Below are positions 25,876 through 34,580 of a DNA stretch of 64,000 nt, piece after piece (positions within the stretch are counted from its first letter, which is position 1; each line of letters begins with the position of its first letter). The stretch covers positions 558,001-622,000 of the forward strand of contig NZ_JAGTAS010000057.1 in NCBI RefSeq assembly GCF_025685425.1, given 5' to 3'. The translations under genes were made by a program, and so were the position numbers. The notes below the pieces were generated by a model. The model was not told where the DNA came from, did no database searches, and saw only the letters and a list, made by a program, of their open reading frames with translations. Origin of the DNA: Terriglobus albidus. GTDB lineage: Bacteria; Acidobacteriota; Terriglobia; Terriglobales; Acidobacteriaceae.

Positions 25876-27243
25876 CTAATAGCGGTAGTACCCACGGTAG
25901 TAAGGGCGATAATACGGACGGTAGTAGCCGTAGTAGTAAGGGCCCGGAGCCCCGACGACAACCGCGCCGTAGGGATAGGCGTACGGATAGGGATATGGGT
26001 ACGGACGCGGTCCCATGGTCGGAGGTCCGCCGGCGGGTCCGGCTCCGTAGGCCAGACGGTTGAGCTCCTGCTGGTCAACTGTCGCGATAGTGGCAGGCTG
26101 CGAGACACGGAAGCGGAGGACGGCCTCACCGGGAACCCAGACGTTTCCGCTGGGGGATGCGGCTGCCGCGCCCAGGCCAACGCCACCACCGACGCCCGCT
26201 CCGATGGCGGCGCCAGCTCCGCCGCCGGCAACGCCGCCGATAATGGCTCCGATAGCAGCGCCGCCAAGCGTGCTGTCCACGCTGGTGACGGCCTTATCGC
26301 CACCGTTGCGTGTCCAGGGCTCGGAGGTGAGGGCAAACTCCTGTCCGCCAAGCGACACTCCGGTGAGCTGCAATGAGAGCGATCCGCGGCCCTTGAGGGC
26401 TCCGGCGTTCGATACCTTGACAACTTGGCCGTGGACGGTGGCTCCGCGCGGGATGGCAATCGCCCCATCAGCGACGATATCCGCGACGACAGTTCCATCA
26501 AAGCTCATGCCCGGCTGCGCATTGTGGCTGTCGAGCGGCTGATTGATGCGGACAGAGAGGACGGTTCCGGCAGGTACGGTGACCATACGTCCCGCCTGCT
26601 GGCCGCCACCCTGATAAGGCTGCTGGTTAGGATAGTTACCCTGTGCCTGCTGCGGCGGCGCTCCGGGATACGGATACGGTCCGTAGACGCGGCGCTGATA
26701 CGGGCCCCGGGGAGCTGGGTAGCCCGGCTGAGCCTGAGGATTCTGAGGCTGCTGTTGTGCCTGTTGATCCGGTTGAGCCTGAGGGGCGGCTTGCGAATCC
26801 ATCGGCTGGGGTTGCTGGTTCTGGGCCTGCTGATCGGCAGTAACGGAGGGATACTGCTGCGGCTGGGCCTGACCTGGCTCGTTTTGCGCTTCGGCAATAG
26901 CCGCCGCGCCTGCATCTTCTGGATTCGGGGTTGCTGCGGTGCTGGCCGGAGCCGCTCCGAGTGCAAGTTCGTCCACAACCTTGGTGACGCCGTTGGTCTG
27001 TGCCGCGGCCTGTTCGGCCGCGCGGCGAGCATTATCATCGGTCACCGTACCGGTGAGCGTGACCGTCCCGAAGGCAACCGATGCCTGGATGTCTTGATTC
27101 TGCAGCGAGGCGTCGGCGGCAAGCCGCTTCAGCACGTCCGCCTGGATCTGCGCGTCAGAGACAGTGCTCTTCTTCGCCTGGGCAGATGCACTCGCAACCA
27201 GAGCAGCGGCGAGGACTGCGTAAGTAAAAGTCTTCCAATACAT
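25876..27243 (-). CDS. Exported BON-domain protein with glycine zipper and Tyr/Pro-rich tail
   Basis: 455 residues. Signal peptide (TFTYAVLAAALVASASAQA), a BON domain (about 28-105, VLKRLAADASLQNQDIQASV and GTVTLTGTVTDDNARRAAEQ), a Gln/Pro-rich linker (about 120-225), a beta-rich segment resembling the VirB10/TrbI pattern (VPAGTVLSVRINQPLDS; IAIPRGATVHGQVVKV), a glycine zipper (GAAIGAIIGGVAGGGAGAAI) and a 45-residue tail of Tyr/Pro/Arg repeats. BON domains bind phospholipid and glycine zippers insert in membranes, so an envelope-associated protein is likely. Confidence 0.85.
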   Translation of the reverse strand: MYWKTFTYAVLAAALVASASAQAKKSTVSDAQIQADVLKRLAADASLQNQDIQASVAFGTVTLTGTVTDDNARRAAEQAAAQTNGVTKVVDELALGAAPASTAATPNPEDAGAAAIAEAQNEPGQAQPQQYPSVTADQQAQNQQPQPMDSQAAPQAQPDQQAQQQPQNPQAQPGYPAPRGPYQRRVYGPYPYPGAPPQQAQGNYPNQQPYQGGGQQAGRMVTVPAGTVLSVRINQPLDSHNAQPGMSFDGTVVADIVADGAIAIPRGATVHGQVVKVSNAGALKGRGSLSLQLTGVSLGGQEFALTSEPWTRNGGDKAVTSVDSTLGGAAIGAIIGGVAGGGAGAAIGAGVGGGVGLGAAAASPSGNVWVPGEAVLRFRVSQPATIATVDQQELNRLAYGAGPAGGPPTMGPRPYPYPYPYAYPYGAVVVGAPGPYYYGYYRPYYRPYYRGYYRY

Positions 27244-27372
27244 ATGCTTCCTATCCCCTGTCAGTGCCGAAGGATACCGACACTGACCCGTGCCTGTTCA
27301 GACGCGATTTCCAAGGGAAAGTTCTGGTAGTGGTAAGTGCGCTGGCCGAAATCTTTGTAATCCTGTCCTCCC

Positions 27373-27924
27373 TTACTGTTTTTGGGGAGCATCTTTGTAG
27401 TCGGCTGTCAGTTTGTAGGTCCCATCCTCACCACGATGAATGAAATACTCCTGACGCCATAAATGGGAGGCCAACGAGGCTTCGCCGACAAACATAATTT
27501 CAGCAGGCTCTGCGTCCTGGCGTACCACGCGTATCGATACGACTTTCCAGCACTGGACGGGAAGGGCCTCATCCAGGCTTCCATCGAGAAAATATGCAGT
27601 TCCCTGTACAGGCGCCACATAGATACCGCAGGTATGCCGCGATATTCCAGTGCCAGCATTCGGATTGGGCACATCAAAGTCGACTGCGGCGAGCGCCAGT
27701 TCTTCTGTGCCGTGCGGACCGATCAGTTTAAATATCTGTTTGGGGTCGATATTCCTGTGGCTGGCGCCGGCCGGCATAAGTGCTGGATCAAGCTTCTTTT
27801 CAAGGGCTGCACGTTCAGCCTCCGATGGGGGCACCAGGTGGCGCCGTGATTGCGCGTGACCCGCCACACCGCATAATGCCAGCAATACCAGAGACGTCAT
27901 TGCCTTATCTATCCGAATGCCCAT
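27373..27924 (-). CDS. Exported protein of unknown function, 183 aa
   Basis: Signal peptide-like N-terminus (AMTSLVLLALCGVAGHAQ). The mature part has no motif I recognise; it contains two cysteines (TCGIYVAP, VQCWKVVS) and a C-terminal beta-rich section ending EYFIHRGEDGTYKLTADYK. Lone gene between the BON gene and the initiator tRNA. Confidence 0.7.
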   Translation of the reverse strand: MGIRIDKAMTSLVLLALCGVAGHAQSRRHLVPPSEAERAALEKKLDPALMPAGASHRNIDPKQIFKLIGPHGTEELALAAVDFDVPNPNAGTGISRHTCGIYVAPVQGTAYFLDGSLDEALPVQCWKVVSIRVVRQDAEPAEIMFVGEASLASHLWRQEYFIHRGEDGTYKLTADYKDAPQKQ

Positions 27925-28074
27925 AGACCCTCATCCAAAAAGTCAAAGCTCTCCTGTGATGGACATAGATGCTTCCTATCTGAAACAAGATGTTGGAGGT
28001 TAATGCCATTCTGCGAGGGTTCCAGTAAGAGGGGATGAAGTTGACCTAATGGCCCCCAGATGGCATCATAGGAA

Positions 28075-28151
<77 letters not shown>

Positions 28152-28199
28152 TTCGACAATCAAGCGATCGGCAGAGCAGTATCACTAGCCACGTTTGTT

Positions 28200-28227
28200 A
28201 GAGCCTCCAGCATGCGCCGGAGGCTCT
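28200..28227 (+). terminator. Terminator of the initiator tRNA
   Basis: AGAGCCTCC (28200-28208) pairs with GGAGGCTCT (28219-28227), followed by TGTCATTTCTGTTT. Located 48 nt after the tRNA. Confidence 0.8.
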
Positions 28228-28313
28228 TGTCATTTCTGTTTACGATTTCTCAAAACCTTCAGTTAGTGGATTTGCCTGGCATATTCCATGGCTCCGAAAT
28301 CCACCTAAACGAT

Positions 28314-28787
28314 CTACTTCACCAGCACCACTTGCCCGGCATGAAACGACACGTGGTTGGTGCGACTGAGAAAGACGGCGAGACGGTTCCGCGTTGGTTC
28401 TTTGGCGAAGTCTTCCTCGGAGACTGCGGCGTGCTTCTTCAACCAGTCGTCGGCAGAAAACTTTTCGACCGCAGAGATCAGAGTAGTATTCACCTCTCCC
28501 CAGGCCGTTTTTAAGTCCGCCGCGGAGAGTGGATCAGCAAGCGAGCGATCGGGATTGGCGATGTAGACCTCATCGAGCTCGGGGTAGAGTCTCTGCCCAA
28601 TACTAAGGAGCGGCAACATGCGGTCATGAACGGCCGTGAGGTGGCCGAGCAGATAAAAGAGGCGGTTTCTGTCAGGGGCAATCTGCTTCTGAAGCTGTTC
28701 GTCGTCCAGTGGAGCAAGACGTTGGTCCAGACGGCTGACAACCTGTTTCCACGAAGCTATGACAAGTTTTATAGAAAGCTCGTCCAT
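28314..28787 (-). CDS. DinB-family protein
   Basis: 157 residues of helical DinB/YfiT-like type. The metal-binding His are in LGHLTAVHDRML (His about residue 48 and 52) and in the C-terminal NHVSFHAGQVVLVK. The family uses a four-helix bundle with a 3-His metal site, often thiol-dependent transferases; function of this member is not known. Confidence 0.82.
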   Translation of the reverse strand: MDELSIKLVIASWKQVVSRLDQRLAPLDDEQLQKQIAPDRNRLFYLLGHLTAVHDRMLPLLSIGQRLYPELDEVYIANPDRSLADPLSAADLKTAWGEVNTTLISAVEKFSADDWLKKHAAVSEEDFAKEPTRNRLAVFLSRTNHVSFHAGQVVLVK

Positions 28788-29033
28788 CGTTCCTCATCCT
28801 TTTGCGGAGATACCCATTGGATGTCTTCGCCGTCGGGACGATGCCAAACGGGAGCAATGGAACACAAATTATCTTGCTGAGCTGATTCCTGTGGATGACA
28901 AAAACGGTCGCGCAAAGCGCGATACCACGCCAATCCCGTCGAACAAAGTTCCCCGGGAACCCTAACCTTCGCAATAAAACCGCGAAGAATGTGGCAACGA
29001 GCGTAGTGACTCAACCGGATTTGTCGATACAGA

Positions 29034-30047
29034 CTAGTCCCGGTCGTGATTTCCCGAGGTGAACTTCTTCAGGACGAACTCCTGGGCAAGAGCGTTGATC
29101 ATTCGTCCGCCGGCAGCCGTCAATGCCGTATTGACGACAAGGTTCGCACCGCGGTTGGATTCTGGGTAGTAGAGATTCGAGATCGCACCCGAGGCGAGAT
29201 CTCCTCCGATGGAGGAGTAGTTGAACTGCCACTTCCCGTTGTCGCCCTTGCAGATAAACGGACTCGAGAGGGCATGTAGCACGCGGGACTTCCTTGTCCC
29301 GGTACCCTGGTAGAAATAACGAGGATCCTGATGCAGGAGTGATGGCAGGACCGCGCCGCCGATAAGGATGTCGGTGACACCGTCAGCATAAATAGCGCCA
29401 TATCGCTGCCCGTATCCCTCGGCGCCCTGACGAAAATCAGGGCGGTCGGCGGCCTGATAGATACCCGAAACAAACCCCACCCCGGCAAACGTAACAACAT
29501 CTGTAGAAGCCTTCAGCGCCAGGCGAAATTTCAGCGCACTCGTCATCGGGACCGCATTGTGATCATAGACAACGTAGAAGTTCGGGATCACGCCTAGTAC
29601 GCGCTGCTTCTCTTCTTCCTTCACCTGTTGCTTCGCAAGTTCTTCGGGGAAGATCGCATTAACCTCGGTATCGATCGCTGCGACTGCGAGCTTGATCTCC
29701 GGCAGCTCCATATATTGTCCCGGCGTCAGCGTGACAGGAGCCGACGTCCAGGAAGCAAATCCATTGACCGACACGTTGAATGCCACCGCAGTCCCGGACG
29801 GCACACCCGGCAGAGAAAAGACGCCATTCCCGCCTGAAACAGCAGAAACGCCATCAACTACCGTTCCGTCGCGGACAACGGTGATCTCCGCCCCCGGAAT
29901 GGCTGCGCCATCGGTATCCGTGACCACACCGGCAATCGTACCGGGCTGGGGCGCCGGGCCCTCTGGGACTGCAATCATTAGTTGTGCACGTGCGATTACC
30001 GCAGTGAAACAGAAGAACAGGACGAGCAATTGTCGCGAACGGCGCAT
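29034..30047 (-). CDS. Exported carboxypeptidase-regulatory-like domain protein
   Basis: 337 residues with a signal peptide (LLVLFFCFTAVIARAQ) and one Ig-like CarboxypepD_reg repeat (about 35-110, TIAGVVTDTDGAAIPGAEIT). A 220-residue C-terminal part (VLGVIPNFYVVYDHNAVPMT; DPRYFYQGTGTRKSRVLHAL) has no motif I can name but is of a type I associate with Acidobacteria. The same N-terminal domain opens the two TonB receptors, but no barrel is present here. Confidence 0.75.
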   Translation of the reverse strand: MRRSRQLLVLFFCFTAVIARAQLMIAVPEGPAPQPGTIAGVVTDTDGAAIPGAEITVVRDGTVVDGVSAVSGGNGVFSLPGVPSGTAVAFNVSVNGFASWTSAPVTLTPGQYMELPEIKLAVAAIDTEVNAIFPEELAKQQVKEEEKQRVLGVIPNFYVVYDHNAVPMTSALKFRLALKASTDVVTFAGVGFVSGIYQAADRPDFRQGAEGYGQRYGAIYADGVTDILIGGAVLPSLLHQDPRYFYQGTGTRKSRVLHALSSPFICKGDNGKWQFNYSSIGGDLASGAISNLYYPESNRGANLVVNTALTAAGGRMINALAQEFVLKKFTSGNHDRD

Positions 30048-30189
30048 ATAGGTCTCAGAAATAGATGAGGAGAAAGCGCTGAAAGACGCGGACTTTGCGC
30101 AGTTTTATGCGTGGGATCGCTCATGACACCACAAAATAATTTGCATCCGATATCGCATGGCTTGAACGACAAGAGTTGCGATCGCCGAC

Positions 30190-30304
30190 TAGAGCATTTT
30201 CCCTGTAGGTGTAGAGTAGGGCTTGCGCATCTATGTGTGTTTTCCGCAATGAAACGCCGCTGAACTCCTCTCGGGGTTTACCCGACAAGAGGGAAAATGC
30301 TCTA
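30190..30304. mobile_element. MITE-like palindromic element, copy B
   Basis: TAGAGCATTTTCCCTGTAGG at the left and GAGGGAAAATGCTCTA at the right, with GTTTTCCGCAATGAAACGCC inside; about 115 bp and clearly homologous to copy A, with divergence in the inner arms. It occupies most of the 330-bp gap upstream of the DeoR-type regulator; the rest of that gap holds no gene. Confidence 0.85.
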
Positions 30305-30376
30305 AATGCATGCCAAAACGAAGGTTTCGCCTCATAATTGAGAGTTGAATAAGATTCATCGCCCCGAGAAGGAAGA

Positions 30377-31168
30377 ATGAGGCCAACGATTCCCGACGGA
30401 AATGAAATGCTCATCGACGAGCGCCGTCACCACATCCTCAGCAAGATGCAGCAAGAAGGACGGGTCCTGGTTTCCGAGCTTTCTGACGCACTGGGCATCT
30501 CGCGGATTACGATTCGCAAAGATCTGGACTACCTGGAATCCAAGGGCATGGTGCGTCGCACCCACGGCGGCGCCATTCCTCCGCAGGGAAGCATCCTGCA
30601 GGACCTCTCCTTTCGGGAGAAAGAAAAAAAACAGTTCAAAGAAAAGCAGCGGATTGCTAAGGCAGCCGCTGCGCTTGTGGAAGAAGGCACCTGTGTCCTT
30701 CTGGACTCCGGCACAACAACCACTGCCATCGCTCAGGAGCTGAAGCGGTTCTCGCAGTTAACAGTGATCACCAACGCAGTCAACATCGCTGCCGAACTCT
30801 CCGGAACGGACTTCGAGGTCATCATCACCGGGGGCACCCTGCGGAAGAACTCCTTCTCGCTGGTCGGCCCCCAGGCAGAAGACATGTTCCGCGAAGTGCA
30901 CGCCGATATTCTCTTCCTCGGCGTAGACGGCTTCGACACAACCATCGGCGTGATGACACCCAACATGCTTGAGTCGCGGGTAAACCGCGCCATGGTCAAA
31001 TGCGCTACACGCGTGGTCGCCGTTTGCGACTCTACCAAGTTCGGTCACCGCAGCCTGGCGCTGATCGTGCCTCCGACTTCGATCCATGCCGTAATTACGG
31101 ACGATCAGATCCGTGATGAAGACGTGGAAGCGCTGAAGGCTTCGGGTATTGAAGTGATCATCGCCTAG
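30377..31168 (+). CDS. DeoR/GlpR-family transcriptional regulator (AgaR-like)
   Basis: 263 residues from an ATG with AAGGA just upstream. N-terminal winged helix RVLVSELSDALGISRITIRKD and the family HGGAIPP after it; C-terminal DeoRC sugar-phosphate sensor with LLDSGTTTTAIAQELKR, VITGGTLRKNSFSLVGPQAE and LGVDGFDTTIGVMTPN. It is convergent with an amidohydrolase, PfkB and AgaS-like operon. AgaR is the DeoR member that controls N-acetylgalactosamine genes, and an AgaR-type operator lies at 34470. Confidence 0.92.
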   Translation: MRPTIPDGNEMLIDERRHHILSKMQQEGRVLVSELSDALGISRITIRKDLDYLESKGMVRRTHGGAIPPQGSILQDLSFREKEKKQFKEKQRIAKAAAALVEEGTCVLLDSGTTTTAIAQELKRFSQLTVITNAVNIAAELSGTDFEVIITGGTLRKNSFSLVGPQAEDMFREVHADILFLGVDGFDTTIGVMTPNMLESRVNRAMVKCATRVVAVCDSTKFGHRSLALIVPPTSIHAVITDDQIRDEDVEALKASGIEVIIA

Positions 31169-31190
31169 GAGTAGCGACATGTCGCACAAG

Positions 31191-31280
31191 AGAAGAGCAT
31201 CGGTAGAGAAGCAGATTCTCCGCTCAGCTTCACCCAGCCAGCAAAGCTGGCCGGGGACCCCGATCGCTACGAAATGACAA
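31191..31280. repeat. 90-bp dispersed repeat, copy 1 (plus orientation)
   Basis: Starts AGAAGAGCATCGGTAGAGAA, includes GCCAGCAAAGCTGGCCGGGG, and ends CGCTACGAAATGACAA. Homologous in reverse orientation to 37972-38064. Sits in the convergent gap after the DeoR gene. Confidence 0.82.
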
Positions 31281-31293
31281 GGGCGAGCCCGGC

Positions 31294-32340
31294 TTATTGA
31301 GGAAACAGCTTGAGCGCGTTCTCGCGATAGACCTTCTTCAGTACATCGTCCGGTAGATAGAGTCCGTAGATGTTCCACCGTCCCTGTCGTGAAGCGTGCG
31401 AGGGATATTCGAAGTACTCGTCGTCGGTCTCCAGGAAGCGATAGTACAGCCTGTACATCTCGATCTCAGGCAGCAGATCGGTGCCGAACAAGATACGATC
31501 GGCATACTTCAGGAAAAATCTGCGCGCGGTATACGGCTGGCGCCCAAGCTCCGGCGTGCGGGCGCTGATGTCGATCATCAGGTTCGGCAGCGCGTCCATC
31601 TGTTCTGCGAGATAGGCCAGATCTTCGCCTGACTCAGCGCAGTGCGCCCCCACAAAGGTGATGGATGGATGACGAGCAATCACACGGTTTCTCTGTTCGA
31701 GCAACTCACGCTTGCTGAACGGTGAGTTGCTGAAGCCCCAGTCAGGATGAGCGGCCAGCTCTTCGTAGCGCTCGTTCTTCGCATCGATGGGATCGAAAAA
31801 CGCACTCGGATCGGCGGTATGGAACATGACCGGCAAGCGAAGCTTTTCGCATTCCTCAAAGATGGGAATCAGGCGCTCGTCGTCAATCCGCAGCAGTTTG
31901 CCATCGCGGTCACGCACGGAAAGGCCAAGATCTTTCCAGAATTTGATACCGATCGCGCCGTGCTCCACCAGGCGATGCAGACGAGCGATGGAAATCTGGG
32001 AAAAATCGTCGCGATCGACACTATGCCAGTCCATCCAGCCAATACTTGCGAAACGATCGGGCGCAGCTTGGTGAAACTTGTCGAGCATGGCGATCGCACG
32101 ATCACCCACCTGCATGGTGATGTTGACCACGCATTCGACCCCGCAGACATCCATGATGCGCAGAACCTCGGCGGGTTCCATAGAGTCCAGGTGATTGTGA
32201 TAGTCGATGACCGGAAACTTCGGCTTCAGAGGAGTTCGTACTGGCGTCACCAGTGACGACCGCGGCTGAAACTCTCCGAGAGGAAGATCGACGCGCGTCA
32301 CCGCGCTCACCATATCGACGAACTTGTCACTGCCTGCCAT
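31294..32340 (-). CDS. Amidohydrolase (amidohydrolase-2 type)
   Basis: 348 residues from ATG 32340 with GGAGGAAG. TIM-barrel metal-site residues: VIDYHNHLDSM (HxH, about residue 45), VMFHTADPSAFFD, TFVGAHCAESGEDL and ILFGTDLLPEIEMY. This pattern fits the amidohydrolase-2 (PF04909) family of hydrolases/decarboxylases. Not a NagA/AgaA deacetylase by motif. Substrate unknown; 63 nt downstream of the PfkB kinase gene. Confidence 0.88.
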   Translation of the reverse strand: MAGSDKFVDMVSAVTRVDLPLGEFQPRSSLVTPVRTPLKPKFPVIDYHNHLDSMEPAEVLRIMDVCGVECVVNITMQVGDRAIAMLDKFHQAAPDRFASIGWMDWHSVDRDDFSQISIARLHRLVEHGAIGIKFWKDLGLSVRDRDGKLLRIDDERLIPIFEECEKLRLPVMFHTADPSAFFDPIDAKNERYEELAAHPDWGFSNSPFSKRELLEQRNRVIARHPSITFVGAHCAESGEDLAYLAEQMDALPNLMIDISARTPELGRQPYTARRFFLKYADRILFGTDLLPEIEMYRLYYRFLETDDEYFEYPSHASRQGRWNIYGLYLPDDVLKKVYRENALKLFPQ

Positions 32341-32366
32341 GCTTCCTCCGATTCTCACACTCCGTG

Positions 32367-32425
32367 ATATGCCGCTTCTCAAGCTCCGTAAATATGCCGC
32401 CTCTCAGGCTCTGGGAATATGCTGC
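32367..32425. repeat. 25-bp tandem repeat across the pfkB/amidohydrolase junction
   Basis: ATATGCC/TGC occurs at 32367, 32392 and 32417, exactly 25 bp apart, with units of the form ATATGCCGCTTCTCAAGCTC. The array covers the last codons of pfkB (stop at 32404-32406) and part of the 63-nt spacer before the amidohydrolase start. Confidence 0.75.
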
Positions 32426-33348
32426 GCCAGAAATGCCTTCCGAAACCCCGCATCGCGAAAAGCCTCGGTTCCGCCGGGACGCTGTGTTGAAAGCGCTGCC
32501 GCGACATTACCCATTGCCGCGCAGACCGGCAACGGTTCTCCTGCCAGAAAGCCCTTCAGAAAACCTGCATTGAAGCTATCCCCTGCGCCGATCGTATCCA
32601 CTGCCGCTATCGGAATCGCCGGCACATGCGAGTGCTGACTTCCCTGCCGCACCATCGCGCCCGACCGTCCCTGTTTGACGGCAACAACAGGTACGCGCCG
32701 CGCGAGACGATCGATCGCTTCTTCCAGATCATCGCAGCGAGTCATGCGGCGAGCCTCATGGTCGTTCGGCAACAGAAGATCGATGACGTCGAGCATACGG
32801 TCCAGCACCCCACCCCATTGATCGTCCGGGTCGTCGTTGGTATCGAGGGAGACCGTGCAACCTTCGGCTCGCAGCTCGCTGCAAAGCTCGGGTAGCCCGG
32901 CATGTAAACCGCGCTGCAAAAACAGAGAAGAGATATGCAGGTGTTTCGCCTGGCGAAGATAGTCCCGATCAATCTCCGCAACGGTAAGCTCCCCCATGAT
33001 TCCGGGATACGTGAGGATGCGGCGCGTTGCCCCATGATGGAGCACAACCGTCACCCCGGTCTGCGACTGCGCGTTCACCACGCCGGGCGGCAGGTCGACG
33101 CCGGCTTCGTGTAACCGCTCCAGTGCAAGGACGCCCAACGGATCGCCCCCAACCTTAGTGATAAAACCTACCCGGCAACCCAGCGTGGCGAAGTTATGCG
33201 CCAGGATGGAGGAGGAGCCGCCGAGCGTCATGCGGAAGTCCTTTGCCAACACCTCTCGCTCGATAGGCAAGTCCTCCTCAAGACCGTAGAGGATCAGGTC
33301 GAGGTTGGTTTCACCGAGAACGATCAGGTCGAGTGCAGGCATTTTCAA
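32404..33348 (-). CDS. PfkB-family sugar kinase
   Basis: 314 residues if started at TTG 33348, which overlaps the upstream stop as TTGA; ATG 33342 is an alternative. Ribokinase-family signatures: LVLGETNLD near the N-terminus, GGSSSILAHNFATLGCRVGF, and the C-terminal DTIGAGDSFNAGFLKGFLAG with the catalytic Asp. In this context a tagatose-6-phosphate or fructose-type kinase is plausible. Confidence 0.9.
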   Translation of the reverse strand: MKMPALDLIVLGETNLDLILYGLEEDLPIEREVLAKDFRMTLGGSSSILAHNFATLGCRVGFITKVGGDPLGVLALERLHEAGVDLPPGVVNAQSQTGVTVVLHHGATRRILTYPGIMGELTVAEIDRDYLRQAKHLHISSLFLQRGLHAGLPELCSELRAEGCTVSLDTNDDPDDQWGGVLDRMLDVIDLLLPNDHEARRMTRCDDLEEAIDRLARRVPVVAVKQGRSGAMVRQGSQHSHVPAIPIAAVDTIGAGDSFNAGFLKGFLAGEPLPVCAAMGNVAAALSTQRPGGTEAFRDAGFRKAFLAQHIPRA

Positions 33349-34391
33349 AGAGTCACGACACGGCTTAGGTTACGCGGGTTATCGGGGTCCAGCCCCTTCT
33401 CCAGGCCGCGGTAGCTACCCAGCAACTGTCCCCACACCACATACACAATCATGCGAGCTAATTCGGGCACCGGCAGATCGAGTTCAATGATCAGGTCGGC
33501 AAACTGCCGCAGTTCCGGTGTTGCCCGGTTTACGATTGCCAACGTACGGCTGCCAAGCTCCTTCATTTCACGAAGCACCGCGGCCTCGGCCTCGAATCCC
33601 GCCTCGGAGAGAAGCGCGCCGATAACCGTATCAGGCCCGACGATGGACTTCGGTCCATGGCGAAACTCGAGCGTGTGGAAGAACTGGGCGTAACTCGATG
33701 ATGACTCCATCACCTTCAACGCAGTCTCCTGCGCAATGGCGTAAAGAGGCCCCTGCCCCAGGAAGACAAAGTCGTCGACCGGAACCTTGGCGAAGGCTTC
33801 CACCTTCGGTCCATAGATCGCGAGAAGACGGTCCAGGTGATCGGGCAGTACGCGCAGAGCGGAGAGGAAGGCTTCGTCGCCGGCCAGAACTGCCGCCAGA
33901 TATTGCAGGCCAAGCACCATCGAGGTAAAGGAACCGGTCATCACCGTGCTCTCTTCCGCCACCGGAAACTTCAGCACGCGCGGTGTCATCTGTTCCAATT
34001 CGCGACCGTCGCACGTTACAGCAAGAAAATCGACGCCTTTGCTCTGTAACAGAGCAGCAACCTGCAATACTTCAGAGGTATGACCCGAGCGTGAGATCAA
34101 AATGGGGAAATAACGGGAGGCATCCTGCGGCAACGTCAGCGCTGGAAAGAGCAGAATCTCAGAAGCCGGCACCGCCCGCGCTGGAACACCGAGCAACGAG
34201 GTCACACTTGCGGCAGCGGCCTGGGCCAGATAGAAGCTGGTTCCACAGCCGACAAAGACCCATTCCTTCTTCTCCGGCTCACACCCCTGCACCAACACAC
34301 GCAGATCTGCGGCAGCCAGGGCCTGCAGGCAGTCGCGCCACACTTTTGGCTGGCGATAGATTTCAGTAAGTGTTTGAATCGTGAACTGCAT
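33345..34391 (-). CDS. AgaS-like SIS-domain sugar isomerase/deaminase
   Basis: 348 residues from ATG 34391 with GGAGGAG upstream. Two SIS domains. Recognisable stretches: EIYRQPKVWRDCLQAL, VFVGCGTSFYLAQAAA, ISRSGHTSEVLQVA, VFLGQGPLYAIAQETALKVM and FRHGPKSIVGPDTV, ending in RNLSRVVTL. These follow E. coli AgaS order closely; AgaS interconverts galactosamine-6-phosphate and tagatose-6-phosphate plus ammonia. It heads the operon with pfkB and the amidohydrolase. Confidence 0.85.
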   Translation of the reverse strand: MQFTIQTLTEIYRQPKVWRDCLQALAAADLRVLVQGCEPEKKEWVFVGCGTSFYLAQAAAASVTSLLGVPARAVPASEILLFPALTLPQDASRYFPILISRSGHTSEVLQVAALLQSKGVDFLAVTCDGRELEQMTPRVLKFPVAEESTVMTGSFTSMVLGLQYLAAVLAGDEAFLSALRVLPDHLDRLLAIYGPKVEAFAKVPVDDFVFLGQGPLYAIAQETALKVMESSSSYAQFFHTLEFRHGPKSIVGPDTVIGALLSEAGFEAEAAVLREMKELGSRTLAIVNRATPELRQFADLIIELDLPVPELARMIVYVVWGQLLGSYRGLEKGLDPDNPRNLSRVVTL

Positions 34392-34469
34392 GCAAAGGAA
34401 CTCCTCCAGAACAACGGGCCAGCACCAACGGTACGGCAAACTGGCCAGATACTCCAACGATGCTAGCAT

Positions 34470-34502
34470 CGAAAGAAACATTAAGAAATAAAACGAAACA
34501 AA
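34470..34502. promoter_or_regulatory. AgaR/DeoR-type operator candidate
   Basis: GAAAC at 34475, GAAAT at 34485 and GAAAC at 34495: three direct repeats spaced exactly 10 bp, so on one DNA face, with a further GAAAG at 34471. On the other strand this reads TTTCGTTTTATTTC, which matches the TTTCRTTTYRTTTY core of E. coli AgaR sites as I remember them. It lies between the AgaS-like gene and the MFS transporter. Confidence 0.55.
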
Positions 34503-34580
34503 AAGCCTACCGTTCAGAGATTCATGAGAGTAGCGCGCAACCAGACAACATTTTGTTCAATTACGTCAGCCGGAGATTCT

